Shown: positions 1-6,805, counted from the first letter of the stretch. The stretch is 7,034 nucleotides of DNA from CAMDWQ01 sp964497635 (GCA_964497635.1 CAZCDB010000067.1:1-7034), one strand, 5' to 3'. Notes: a model not told the origin generated them from the letters alone. Program-made: numbers and translations.

Positions 1-935
1 TCTCCCTCGATATCCGCACTCTTGAGGGGGCCGATGATATGGGTTTTGGCATAACTCATCGACAAATCAAAGGTAAAGGGCAGGGTTTCCATCGGGTAAG
101 AATAAGAAAAGCCCGCGCCGGCATAGGCATTTTCTTCCGCGACGGTGACATTGGAATTTAGAACATCGTCATGACCCGTGAAATTGTTGTGATCCAGGTG
201 CAGGGACTGCCGGCCGCGATGGGTCAGCTTGGTTCCGCGATTGTGGCCTGAATAATAAACGTGCATTGGATTACTTTCTTTCACTTTGAGGATGATGTCC
301 GAAGTTTCTACGTTTTCTCCTGGGATCAGATAGGCTTTGGCGGAGCGATCCGGCAGGCGATTGATGGCGTAGAGACTGCTTTCAAGATCTTGGTAGCGAA
401 AATGTCCTTGGGGGTCAAATTTCATTCTTTTCTGGTAACTTTTGGCGTTGAAATAGCGCTGATCGTAGACCATGACTTTTCCAACTTTTCCTTCAATCAC
501 CTTGATGGTGACCGTATCATTTTGGACGGTTTGGGGGGGCACGAAAGCGCGGCTAGTGACATAACCTTGAGAGCGATAAAGATTGGTGATGATATGAGAT
601 AGATATTGTATCTGTTTAAATGAACTCTGTGTATTTTCAAAAGCTTGTTTTAGGCGGTCAATGACTTCCTTGGAAATAACGGTGTTGCCTTCGACCGTTA
701 TTTTTTTGACAAAAAAAGTAGGGCCTTCTTCCGCAGCGGTCTCTTCAGCTGCTTTCTCAACTTCGATCGTGGGCTTTTCGACAAATTTCTCTTCCGTGAG
801 CTTACTTTTTTCTTGGAGGTCTCGATTTTGAGAGGTGAGCTCTCTCTGAACGTCGTCGCTAATGGCTGCCGCCACACAGGTTGCGTGCGTGGACGCAAAG
901 GAAAGGATGAGAATCAAAGATATTTTCTTGATCAT
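1..935 (-). CDS. Two-partner secretion outer-membrane transporter, ShlB/FhaC/HecB (TpsB) type, 3'-truncated by window edge
   Basis: The frame is open from an ATG at 935 leftward to base 1, giving 311 codons with no stop. Residues 1-24 look like a Sec signal peptide (MIKK, a hydrophobic stretch, then CVAAA). Residues 25-72 are charged, Glu/Lys-rich and probably linker or coiled coil. Residues about 74-150 match a ShlB-type POTRA domain: VKKITVEGNTVIS, then YRSQGYVTSRAFVPPQTV, then VTIKVIEGKVGKV. A second POTRA-like region follows. From about residue 230 the HNRGTKLTHRGRQSLHL and NNFTGHDDVL pattern fits the start of the 16-strand barrel. TpsB proteins of this family run about 550-600 aa, so roughly half is missing. 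Known role: exporting a large TpsA exoprotein (haemolysin or adhesin) across the outer membrane. No TpsA lies in the window. An in-frame ATG at 953 would add six residues; neither start has a clear Shine-Dalgarno. I prefer 935 because it gives the cleaner signal peptide. A TATGAT at 949-954 (minus strand) could be a -10, without an obvious -35. Confidence 0.88.
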   Translation of the reverse strand, partial: MIKKISLILILSFASTHATCVAAAISDDVQRELTSQNRDLQEKSKLTEEKFVEKPTIEVEKAAEETAAEEGPTFFVKKITVEGNTVISKEVIDRLKQAFENTQSSFKQIQYLSHIITNLYRSQGYVTSRAFVPPQTVQNDTVTIKVIEGKVGKVMVYDQRYFNAKSYQKRMKFDPQGHFRYQDLESSLYAINRLPDRSAKAYLIPGENVETSDIILKVKESNPMHVYYSGHNRGTKLTHRGRQSLHLDHNNFTGHDDVLNSNVTVAEENAYAGAGFSYSYPMETLPFTFDLSMSYAKTHIIGPLKSADIEG

Positions 936-961
936 AGATAAAAATGTTATCATATCTGGAC

Positions 962-989
962 TTTAAAAGAACTGTTTTTTTGCTATAAT
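962..989 (+). promoter_or_regulatory. Sigma-70-like promoter with extended -10 for the rightward gene cluster
   Basis: TATAAT at 984-989 is a perfect -10 preceded by TG-C (981-983), an extended -10. TTTAAA at 962-967 matches the -35 consensus at 4 of 6 positions with 16-bp spacing. Transcription would begin near 996, leaving only about 20 nt of leader before the ATG at 1016. That is too short for a riboswitch, including the c-di-AMP (ydaO) class found upstream of some KimA genes. The promoter call is from sequence only. Confidence 0.6.
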
Positions 990-1015
990 TAACAAAAAAT
1001 TTAGTTGGGGTTTTG

Positions 1016-3001
1016 ATGGCTCAGCGGCAAGACAAGATTTCATTGCTTCAAAAAGTAAAAAGAACGGTGATTGGCGGAGCCAAGAGCCCTCTGGATCGTT
1101 CCGTCTTCCATCACTTATCCCTGATCGCTTTCTTTGCCTGGGTGGGCTTGGGTGCAGACGGCCTTTCTTCTTCCTGTTACGGTCCTGAGGAAGCTTTCTT
1201 AGCTTTAGGCAGTCATACTTACCTTAGTATCTTCGTTGCGATTGGTTCCGCCCTGACGATTTTTCTTATTAGCGCTAGCTATTCCCAGATCATCGAGCTA
1301 TTTCCTTCGGGCGGTGGCGGTTATGTCGTCGCTAGCAAGCTTTTATCTCCGAATCTAGGTCTTATCTCCGGTTGCGCTCTTCTGATTGACTATGTTCTAA
1401 CGATTGCCATCTCTATCGCCAGCGGCACCGATGCCGTTTTTAGTTTTTTGCCGGCCGATTGGCAGTCGTATAAGCTTGCGTTTGCGATTGTTGGCGTGGT
1501 GCTACTGATGGTTTTAAATTTGAGGGGAGTCAAAGAATCCGTCATCCCTCTGGTGCCTGTTTTCGTCATCTTCTTAGTGACCCATACTTTTGTGATCGTG
1601 TATGGAATTATTTCTCATGCGGATCAGCTGCCAGCGATGATCAACTCGGTTTCCATGGATATTGATATGACACGCTCGGAAATGGGAACTTTCGCGATGA
1701 TTCTTTTGGTGCTGAAGGCTTACAGCATGGGAGCCGGTACTTTTACCGGAATCGAAGCCGTTTCCAATGGGATGGGAATTTTAAGGGAGCCCAAAGTTAA
1801 GACTGGCAAGAGCACCATGCGTTATATGGCTTTCTCCCTAGCTTTCACGGTCGTGGGCCTCATGATTGTTTATCTTCTTTTTGGTGTCCAGCATCAGACG
1901 GGCAAAACACTGAACGCCGTCCTGTTTGGAGAATTGACAAAGAATTGGGGTTATTGGGGAGCTATTTTTGTTTTGGTGACCTTGGTTTCAGAGGCTTTGC
2001 TTTTGGTGACCGCCGCTCAGACGGGATTTTTGGGTGGGCCCAAAATATTGTCCAACATGGCGCTAGACCGTTGGTTTCCTTCGCGCTTTGCGATGCTCAG
2101 CGACCGGCTTGTGTCTCAAAACGGGGTGCTTTGGATGGGTGCCGCGGCTTTGGCCACGATCTTATTTACCGGCGGCTCGGTTCGTTTTCTGGTTGTTCTC
2201 TACAGCATCAACGTGTTTATTACTTTCTGTCTTTCGCATTTGGGCATGGTCAAGCACTGGTGGTCTTCTCGAGCGACGGTAAAGGGGTGGCAGGGGAAGC
2301 TTATCATTGCGGGCTTGGGATTGATTGTGACGACTTTTATTCTTCTGGCAGTGGTGGTGCTTAAGTTTCACGAGGGAGGATGGATCACAATCATTATCAC
2401 GGGGTCTCTGATCATCCTTGCATTTTTGATCAAGAGGCACTACATCGAGACTGCTCAGCTTTTGAAACGCTTGAATAGCTTACTTCAAGATGCGGCCGCG
2501 ATTGACACCCAAAAAGAAAATGCCAAACCCATCCCTTTTGATGACTCCGCCAAAACAGCAGTGCTCCTGGTCAACGGCTTTAACGGATTGGGACTGCACA
2601 CACTTTTCAATGTCATCCGGCTTTTTGGAAAAGAATTTAGAAATTTTGTTTTTGTTGAAATTGGTGTGATTGACGCGGGCAATTTTAAAGGGGCGGATGA
2701 AGTAGATCACCTAAAAGCTCAGATAGGAAAAGATGTCAGCCGCTATGTATCCCTAATGCACTCTCAAGGTTGTTTTGCAGAGGGTCGTTCTTACATTGGA
2801 ATTGATGTGGTCAGCGAAGCGGAGAATATTGCCCCAGAAATCTTAAAAGATTATCCCAATGCCGTATTTTTTGGCGGCCAGTTGGTGTTTCCGGAGGATA
2901 CGCTTCTGACACGCTGGCTTCACAACCACACCGTTTTTGTGCTACAGAGAAAGTTTTATCAGCAAAGCATCCCGTTTGTTATTTTACCGATTAGGGTGTG
3001 A
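1016..3001 (+). CDS. APC-superfamily permease, KimA-like (probable K+/H+ symporter) with C-terminal cytoplasmic domain
   Basis: The 661-aa product has about 12 hydrophobic segments between residues 30 and 475 and a soluble C-terminal domain at about 510-661. Family marks include GLGADGLSSSCYGPEEA (44-60), PSGGGGYVVA (97-106), GTFTGIEAVSNG (241-252) and DRWFP (351-355). These fit the APC branch containing Bacillus subtilis KimA (YdaO), which is about 607 aa. The residues I recall as lining the KimA K+ sites (D36/Y43, D117/T121/S125, T230/E233, Y377) have counterparts with the same internal spacing: D48/Y55, D125/T129/S133, T244/E247, Y396. The C-terminal part (AVLLVNGFNGLGLHTLFNVI onward) resembles the USP-like domain of KimA. 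An amino acid permease remains possible. I chose the ATG at 1016 over the TTG at 1013; GGGG at 1007-1010 is a weak ribosome binding site. The gene is transcribed from the promoter at 962-989 and ends 49 nt before the RidA gene. Confidence 0.85.
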   Translation: MAQRQDKISLLQKVKRTVIGGAKSPLDRSVFHHLSLIAFFAWVGLGADGLSSSCYGPEEAFLALGSHTYLSIFVAIGSALTIFLISASYSQIIELFPSGGGGYVVASKLLSPNLGLISGCALLIDYVLTIAISIASGTDAVFSFLPADWQSYKLAFAIVGVVLLMVLNLRGVKESVIPLVPVFVIFLVTHTFVIVYGIISHADQLPAMINSVSMDIDMTRSEMGTFAMILLVLKAYSMGAGTFTGIEAVSNGMGILREPKVKTGKSTMRYMAFSLAFTVVGLMIVYLLFGVQHQTGKTLNAVLFGELTKNWGYWGAIFVLVTLVSEALLLVTAAQTGFLGGPKILSNMALDRWFPSRFAMLSDRLVSQNGVLWMGAAALATILFTGGSVRFLVVLYSINVFITFCLSHLGMVKHWWSSRATVKGWQGKLIIAGLGLIVTTFILLAVVVLKFHEGGWITIIITGSLIILAFLIKRHYIETAQLLKRLNSLLQDAAAIDTQKENAKPIPFDDSAKTAVLLVNGFNGLGLHTLFNVIRLFGKEFRNFVFVEIGVIDAGNFKGADEVDHLKAQIGKDVSRYVSLMHSQGCFAEGRSYIGIDVVSEAENIAPEILKDYPNAVFFGGQLVFPEDTLLTRWLHNHTVFVLQRKFYQQSIPFVILPIRV

Positions 3002-3034
3002 GAGAAGATATCTAGGAGATAGGTGTTAGCGTAT

Positions 3035-3040
3035 AGGAGG
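3035..3040 (+). promoter_or_regulatory. Strong Shine-Dalgarno of the RidA-family gene
   Basis: AGGAGG lies 10 nt before the ATG at 3051. It is the best ribosome binding site in the window and fixes the start. I saw no convincing promoter in the 49-nt gap, so this gene is probably reached by transcription from upstream. Confidence 0.7.
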
Positions 3041-3050
3041 TAGGAAAATC

Positions 3051-3428
3051 ATGCGTCAAAATATTTCGACAGGCTCCAAGTGGGAGCCAATCATTGGGTA
3101 CTCTCGGGCAGTCAAGGTGGGATCTCATATTTTTGTCTCAGGAACCACGGCGACTACGCCGCAGGGGTTGGTGGGCAAGGGAGATCTTTACGCGCAAACC
3201 AAGCAGGCACTGCTTAATATTGAAACAGCCCTAAAGCAAGCCGGTGCCTCCATGGAAAATGTGGTGCGTACACGCCTCTATCTTGCCAATATTGCGGAGT
3301 GGGAGAAAGCCGCCAAAGCTCACGGAGAGTTTTTTAAAGACATCCGTCCTGCCACAACCATGGTGGAAGTCTCAAAGTTGATTGAGCCGGACATGCTCAT
3401 CGAAGTCGAAGCAGACGCGATTTTATAA
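3051..3428 (+). CDS. RidA family protein (YjgF/YER057c/UK114), Arg-less subtype
   Basis: The product is 125 aa, full length for the family, and soluble with no signal peptide. Recognisable blocks are VGSHIFVSGTTATTP (23-37), the helix YAQTKQALLNIETALKQAG (47-65), VVRTRLYL (71-78) and RPATTMVEVSKLIEPDMLIE (99-118), followed by VEADAI (119-124). Canonical RidA deaminates reactive enamine/imine intermediates from PLP enzymes, using an Arg in the PAR-S-VEV motif. Here that position is Thr102 (PATTMVEV), as in Rid subfamilies that lack imine deaminase activity. Family membership is therefore secure, but RidA activity should not be assumed. It is the first gene of a tightly packed four-gene set, with a strong AGGAGG upstream and a stop only 3 nt before the next start. 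The name RidA here is a fold and family label. Confidence 0.92.
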   Translation: MRQNISTGSKWEPIIGYSRAVKVGSHIFVSGTTATTPQGLVGKGDLYAQTKQALLNIETALKQAGASMENVVRTRLYLANIAEWEKAAKAHGEFFKDIRPATTMVEVSKLIEPDMLIEVEADAIL

Positions 3429-3431
3429 CGT

Positions 3432-4049
3432 ATGGTCCAGGCGGCTGGAGCTTATCTCTTACTGCCCTTGATTGGTTGGGCATCAGGTGTCAATGTCTAC
3501 ATGACGACGGCGCTGGTGGGGATTGGTGGTCGCATGGGTTGGTTGACACTCCCGCAAGGTTTGGACCCGCTGAAGCATCCGCTGGTCATAGGCCTTGCGG
3601 TTTTGCTTTATGCCGTTGAATTTGTTGCGGATAAAATTCCTTATTTTGACTCTCTTTGGGACTCTTTCCACACTTTTATTCGTCCTGCCGCCGCAGGGGC
3701 CATGGGGTATATGGCAGGTCTTGAGAATGGACCGCTTGTTCAGACAGGCCTGGCGTTGATGACGGGTACGATTGCCTTGGATCTTCACGCGGTCAAAGCT
3801 TCCAGCAGACTCTTGATCAATACCTCCCCCGAGCCTTTTTCCAATATTGCCGCCAGCTTTGCTGAAGATTCTGCAGTGGCGTTTATGTTTTGGTTTTTTG
3901 TGAAGCATCCCTTTTGGTCCTTGGCGATCATCATTGTGACTGTCATTCTTTCTTTTTTTATTTTGCGCGCTCTTTGGGGTTTTGTTCTTAAAATATTTAG
4001 AATGGCGCGCCCCCCCAAAGCTGTCCCAGGGGAGATCCATGGAAAATAA
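3432..4049 (+). CDS. DUF4126 domain-containing integral membrane protein
   Basis: The 205-aa product is hydrophobic, with four to five likely membrane helices (about 5-33, 50-66, 86-116, 147-157 and 160-190). DUF4126-type landmarks are SGVNVYMTTALVG near the N-terminus, EFVADKIPYFDSLWDSFHTF (63-82) followed by IRP, and HAVKASSRLLINTSPEPFSN (119-138) leading to SFAED (142-146). The function of this family is unknown; the conserved acidic and His residues at helix ends suggest a transport or channel-like role, but that is inference. The ATG follows the RidA stop by 3 nt with no good Shine-Dalgarno of its own, so translation is probably coupled to the upstream gene. The C-terminal tail (RMARPPKAVPGEIHGK) is basic and probably cytoplasmic. 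Its last 11 nt overlap the next gene. Confidence 0.8.
   Translation: MVQAAGAYLLLPLIGWASGVNVYMTTALVGIGGRMGWLTLPQGLDPLKHPLVIGLAVLLYAVEFVADKIPYFDSLWDSFHTFIRPAAAGAMGYMAGLENGPLVQTGLALMTGTIALDLHAVKASSRLLINTSPEPFSNIAASFAEDSAVAFMFWFFVKHPFWSLAIIIVTVILSFFILRALWGFVLKIFRMARPPKAVPGEIHGK
4028..4034 (+). promoter_or_regulatory. Ribosome binding site fixing the start of the GT-C-like gene
   Basis: AGGGGAG lies just upstream of the ATG at 4039 with a 4-nt gap. It sits inside the end of the DUF4126 gene. It supports 4039 over an in-frame TTG at 3982, which has no ribosome binding site and would overlap the previous gene by 68 nt. Confidence 0.6.
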
Positions 4050-5616
4050 ATCACGGACGATCCAGGATTTTATCCAATCCAAAACCTGGTTTATCCCCCT
4101 TTTGGCGACGCTTTACTATGCGGAAGCGGTTTCTTGGATCATGTCTTTTCACGAGGTTTGGCGCGATGAGATGCGAGCTTTATCGATTGCAGTAGACGCT
4201 GCCTCTTTTTGGGATATCTTCAGGATTTTTCGCGAGGGGAGTGAGGGGCACCCGCTTCTCTGGCCTGCCTTGCTTAAAATCGCCACTTTTTTTATTCACG
4301 AACCTGTGGTGCTTCAAATCTTAAGTTTGTGCGTGGCTTCTTGCGCGATGTATGTTTTTTTTCGCTACGCACCCTTTAATTGGTGGCAAAAGGCCGTTTT
4401 TGCTCTGGGATATTTCCCTTTGTACGGATACAGCGTGGTGAGTCGGCCTTTTGGTTTGGCCATGCTTCTCGTGTTTCTTGTTTGCATTTTGTATCCGAAG
4501 AGATTTGAGAGAGTACTGATGTTGGCCGGCGTGCTTTGTCTGTTGGCCAATACCTCGGCGCAGGGTTTTGTGCTAGCCGCCGCGATCTTTGTTGCCGTGG
4601 GTCTTGAGTTTGGCATTCTTTGGCTTCATCATCCGGAGAAGGTAGATGAGCGCTTGGCAACACGGTTCATTTTGGCATTTTTGATTGTCTGCGCAGGGTT
4701 TGGATTGGCGCTGGTGACTTTGTGGCCGACGCCGGAGAGCACAATTCTTTCCAGTTTTAAATTTTATCAGGCGCCTATTGGGCATTATCTTTACCTAGCT
4801 CTGACAAGGCCCGGAGATTATTTTTATCCTGCTTTTGGGCTGGATGTACAAGGGGCTGTTTTGCTTAGTTTTTGTATCTTCGCTGGCGTTTTTTACCTTT
4901 TGAGAAAGCCTTATGTGCTGATTTTATTTGCCGCGGCAACCCTGGGTCTGGCGGTTTTTTTTCAGTGGATTTACAAGGGGCACTTGCTTCACCAGGGGCT
5001 ATTTTTTATTTTGGTGGTAGCGGTTTTTTGGATACTGCTTCTAGAATCCAAGCCTGAATCTGGGCGATGGATCCGACTGACTTTCTGGATTGTTCTGCTG
5101 TCGCAGCTTCCTATGGGTTATTTGAGCGTTGAGCAGGAAATGCGCCTCAACTACTCCTCCAGCCGTTCTTTTGCCAACTGGCTTGAGAGACACCCCGAGT
5201 ATGGGACGGCAATATTGATGGGGGAGCCGGATTACGCGATGGAGTCCCTGCCTTTTTATTCTCGCCACCGAATCTACATCCCCCGAGAAAAAAGATTTGG
5301 CAACTACGTGCGCTGGACCCGCGCCAACCAGAAAGAGCTGACTTTGCATGAGCTCTTGAACACCGCAAAAATCATTGGAAAAAAATACAAAACACCGGTG
5401 TTGATTGCCATGGGGCATTCACTCAAAGATAAAGAGCGAGAATCAATTTCTTTTGGATATGGCCGAAAATTTAAATACACTCAAGCTGAGCTGGATGAGT
5501 TCAGGGCCAGCACCAAAAAACTAGCCTCCTTTAAAAAATCACTGACACGAGAAAATTACAGCATTTATTTGTACGATCCTAATCAACAAGACAAAGAAAG
5601 CAGGAGTCCTCGATGA
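4039..5616 (+). CDS. GT-C-fold membrane glycosyltransferase-like protein (ArnT/PMT-like)
   Basis: The 525-aa product has about ten hydrophobic segments between residues 16 and 362, then a soluble C-terminal domain at about 368-525. The first periplasmic loop carries WRDEMRALSIAV (41-52) with the paired acidic residues D43-E44 expected of GT-C catalytic loops. It is followed by EGSEGHPLLWPALL (66-79), matching the usual EGHPPLYYLLL block, and SRPFGLAMLL (135-144), matching the typical RPY motif. Such enzymes move a sugar from a polyprenyl-phosphate donor to lipid, glycan or protein on the periplasmic side. The acceptor and sugar cannot be read from the sequence. The C-terminal part (SFANWLERHP, GEPDYAMESLPFYSRHRIYI) resembles soluble tails of other GT-C proteins. 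It overlaps the previous gene by 11 nt and its TGA shares an ATGA with the next start. The assignment rests on short motifs and topology. Confidence 0.7.
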   Translation: MENKSRTIQDFIQSKTWFIPLLATLYYAEAVSWIMSFHEVWRDEMRALSIAVDAASFWDIFRIFREGSEGHPLLWPALLKIATFFIHEPVVLQILSLCVASCAMYVFFRYAPFNWWQKAVFALGYFPLYGYSVVSRPFGLAMLLVFLVCILYPKRFERVLMLAGVLCLLANTSAQGFVLAAAIFVAVGLEFGILWLHHPEKVDERLATRFILAFLIVCAGFGLALVTLWPTPESTILSSFKFYQAPIGHYLYLALTRPGDYFYPAFGLDVQGAVLLSFCIFAGVFYLLRKPYVLILFAAATLGLAVFFQWIYKGHLLHQGLFFILVVAVFWILLLESKPESGRWIRLTFWIVLLSQLPMGYLSVEQEMRLNYSSSRSFANWLERHPEYGTAILMGEPDYAMESLPFYSRHRIYIPREKRFGNYVRWTRANQKELTLHELLNTAKIIGKKYKTPVLIAMGHSLKDKERESISFGYGRKFKYTQAELDEFRASTKKLASFKKSLTRENYSIYLYDPNQQDKESRSPR

Positions 5617-6563
5617 AAACTTTTTTTCAGATCCAAGAAGGTGCTCTGGTGGCCACAGAAAACCCGCAAGCCCCAATCGCTGTCTACGCTTTGCCGGATG
5701 AGGTGGAAAAGAAGCAGCTACTTGAGACGCTTGCACATGACCGTCATGATCTGGAGTCTGCTCTCGATCCCGACGAGGTTTCTCGTCTTGATTTTGGGGT
5801 GGACGATACTTACATTATTTGGAAACGGCCCAACAACGCCACTTATCAGCAGCACCTTAAGTTTGAAGTTTCATCTGTTGGTCTTTTTATCCAAAAAAAT
5901 CAGCTGACCGTGATCGCAGGTGATACCTCTCCCGTTTTTGGTGGGAAAGAGTTCCAGAAGATCGAATCCATCAATGAATTGCTTCTTAAGTTTTTTCTTC
6001 ATACCGCACGGCATTATCTGGATCACTTGAAAGTGATCAAACAGCTAGCCGCAGAAATTCAGACTAAGCTGAATCTCTCCATGGAAAACCGGTATCTAAT
6101 TCAGACCTTTGTGTTGTCCGAAAGCCTGGCATACTATCTAAATGCCATTGAGGCTAACGCCGGAGTTCTTTCAAAACTACAGGCCTGCGCGTCTAAAATC
6201 GGATTTTCTCCCAAAGAACTCGAATTTTTGGACGATATCATCATTGAAAATCAGCAGTGTGAGAGGCAGACACAGCTTTACAGCTCGATGATGAGTGGTC
6301 TGATGGATGCGCGCGGTGCCATCATCAACAACAATATGAACGTCTTGCTTAAAAATCTGACGTTGATCAACGTTGTTTTTCTTCCCTTGAACCTGATTGC
6401 CGGTATCGGCGGTATGTCCGAGTACTCACGGATGACCGAAAACATCCCCTGGTGGATTTCTTATCCCTGCTTCATGATCGTGATGGCTGTTTTTGGATGG
6501 TTGCTATGGATTGTCCTGGTGAAGATCAACCAGCCCGGAAGGGCCGTGGGGTTTAAGCGGTAA
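5613..6563 (+). CDS. CorA-family divalent metal cation transporter with GMS in place of GMN
   Basis: The 316-aa product has CorA length and plan. An N-terminal alpha/beta domain (about 1-115) includes ALPDE, LDPDEVSRLDFGVDDTYII (51-69) and LTVIAG. Long helices follow (about 118-248), then two C-terminal transmembrane helices (about 249-266 and 281-303), with a basic tail. CorA proteins are homopentameric inner-membrane channels for Mg2+ (also Co2+ and Ni2+). Their signature GMN at the end of TM1 is a selectivity element. Here the motif reads IAGIGGMSEYS (262-272): GM is kept but Asn is Ser269, and the preceding aromatic is Gly. The periplasmic loop retains ENIPWW (276-281). Substrate is therefore less certain than the fold; ZntB-like Zn2+ transport is an alternative. 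AGGAG at 5602-5606 sits 6 nt before the ATG, which overlaps the previous stop as ATGA. It is the last gene of the cluster. Confidence 0.88.
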   Translation: MKTFFQIQEGALVATENPQAPIAVYALPDEVEKKQLLETLAHDRHDLESALDPDEVSRLDFGVDDTYIIWKRPNNATYQQHLKFEVSSVGLFIQKNQLTVIAGDTSPVFGGKEFQKIESINELLLKFFLHTARHYLDHLKVIKQLAAEIQTKLNLSMENRYLIQTFVLSESLAYYLNAIEANAGVLSKLQACASKIGFSPKELEFLDDIIIENQQCERQTQLYSSMMSGLMDARGAIINNNMNVLLKNLTLINVVFLPLNLIAGIGGMSEYSRMTENIPWWISYPCFMIVMAVFGWLLWIVLVKINQPGRAVGFKR

Positions 6564-6577
6564 GTAAGACATCTTAG

Positions 6578-6701
6578 CCATTTTCAAAATAAAAGCCCAA
6601 ATGCTAGGCGCGACTGAGGAAGCGCGGAGACGTAGTGGTAACTACGTCGCACAAGCGAACAAAGAAGCAACAACGCAGTTGGGCTTTTATTTTGAAAATG
6701 G
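6578..6701 (+). repeat. 124-bp palindromic repeat element with perfect 23-bp terminal inverted repeats (copy 1)
   Basis: Bases 6578-6600 and 6679-6701 are exact reverse complements over 23 bp (outer end CCATTTTC, inner end AAGCCCAA). The 78-bp interior contains an 8-bp perfect hairpin, GACGTAGT (6629-6636) and ACTACGTC (6641-6648), with a GGTA loop. The element begins 15 bp after the CorA stop codon. It encodes no credible protein. The arm read rightward (TTGGGCTTTTATTTTG) is followed by U-rich sequence, so a transcript from either side could form a stem with a U-rich flank; it may end the upstream operon. Its core recurs inverted at 6982-7034, which makes it a dispersed repeat (MITE- or REP-like) and not a simple terminator. 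No flanking target-site duplication is obvious. Confidence 0.85.
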
Positions 6702-6711
6702 TGCCGAAGCG

Positions 6712-6761
6712 GCCGCAGGCTCTTGCCTGCGGCACTCCGCGCCAAACTTGAGGTTTGGCGC
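6712..6761. repeat. Two adjacent perfect 9-bp hairpins
   Basis: GCCGCAGGC (6712-6720) pairs with GCCTGCGGC (6725-6733) around a TCTT loop. GCGCCAAAC (6739-6747) pairs with GTTTGGCGC (6753-6761) around TTGAG. Both stems are perfect, they are 5 bp apart, and neither has a T-run, so terminator function is not supported. Tandem hairpins of this sort are typical of intergenic REP-like repeats, but no second copy is visible in this window. Confidence 0.65.
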
Positions 6762-6776
6762 TACGCAGGATGAGAG

Positions 6777-6805
6777 ATCGATGATTCTTTGAATCATCGA
6801 TTTTT
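6777..6805 (+). terminator. Rho-independent-type terminator, rightward
   Basis: ATCGATGATTC (6777-6787) and GAATCATCGAT (6791-6801) form a perfect 11-bp stem with a TTT loop, followed by a T-run at 6801-6805. The stem is A+T-rich and so weaker than a classic terminator. The T-run is only on the plus-strand side, so it would catch rightward transcripts that pass through the 124-bp element after the CorA gene. Confidence 0.55.

Noticed and set aside
261..602. Plus-strand reading frame of 113 codons
   Set aside because: It is antisense to the TpsB gene, whose motifs on the minus strand are clear; it shows no recognisable family features.
698..898. Minus-strand reading frame of 66 codons rich in Arg/Lys
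   Set aside because: It is a frame-shifted shadow of the TpsB N-terminus on the same strand.
1013..1015. TTG directly before the ATG as start of the permease
   Set aside because: An ATG immediately follows and is the more likely start codon.
3009..3021. Small palindrome TATCTAGGAGATA as an operator or terminator
   Set aside because: A 5-bp stem with a 3-nt loop and no T-run is too weak to support a call.
3982..4038. Longer N-terminus for the GT-C-like protein from a TTG at 3982
   Set aside because: The ATG at 4039 has AGGGGAG just upstream and gives the normal overlap with the preceding gene; the TTG has no ribosome binding site.
3483..4082. Minus-strand reading frame of 199 codons
   Set aside because: It is antisense to the DUF4126 gene, very basic and low in recognisable motifs; it is a shadow of the coding strand.
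6601..6792. Plus-strand reading frame of 63 codons
   Set aside because: It lies inside the palindromic element and the hairpins, has no ribosome binding site, and its composition follows the repeats.
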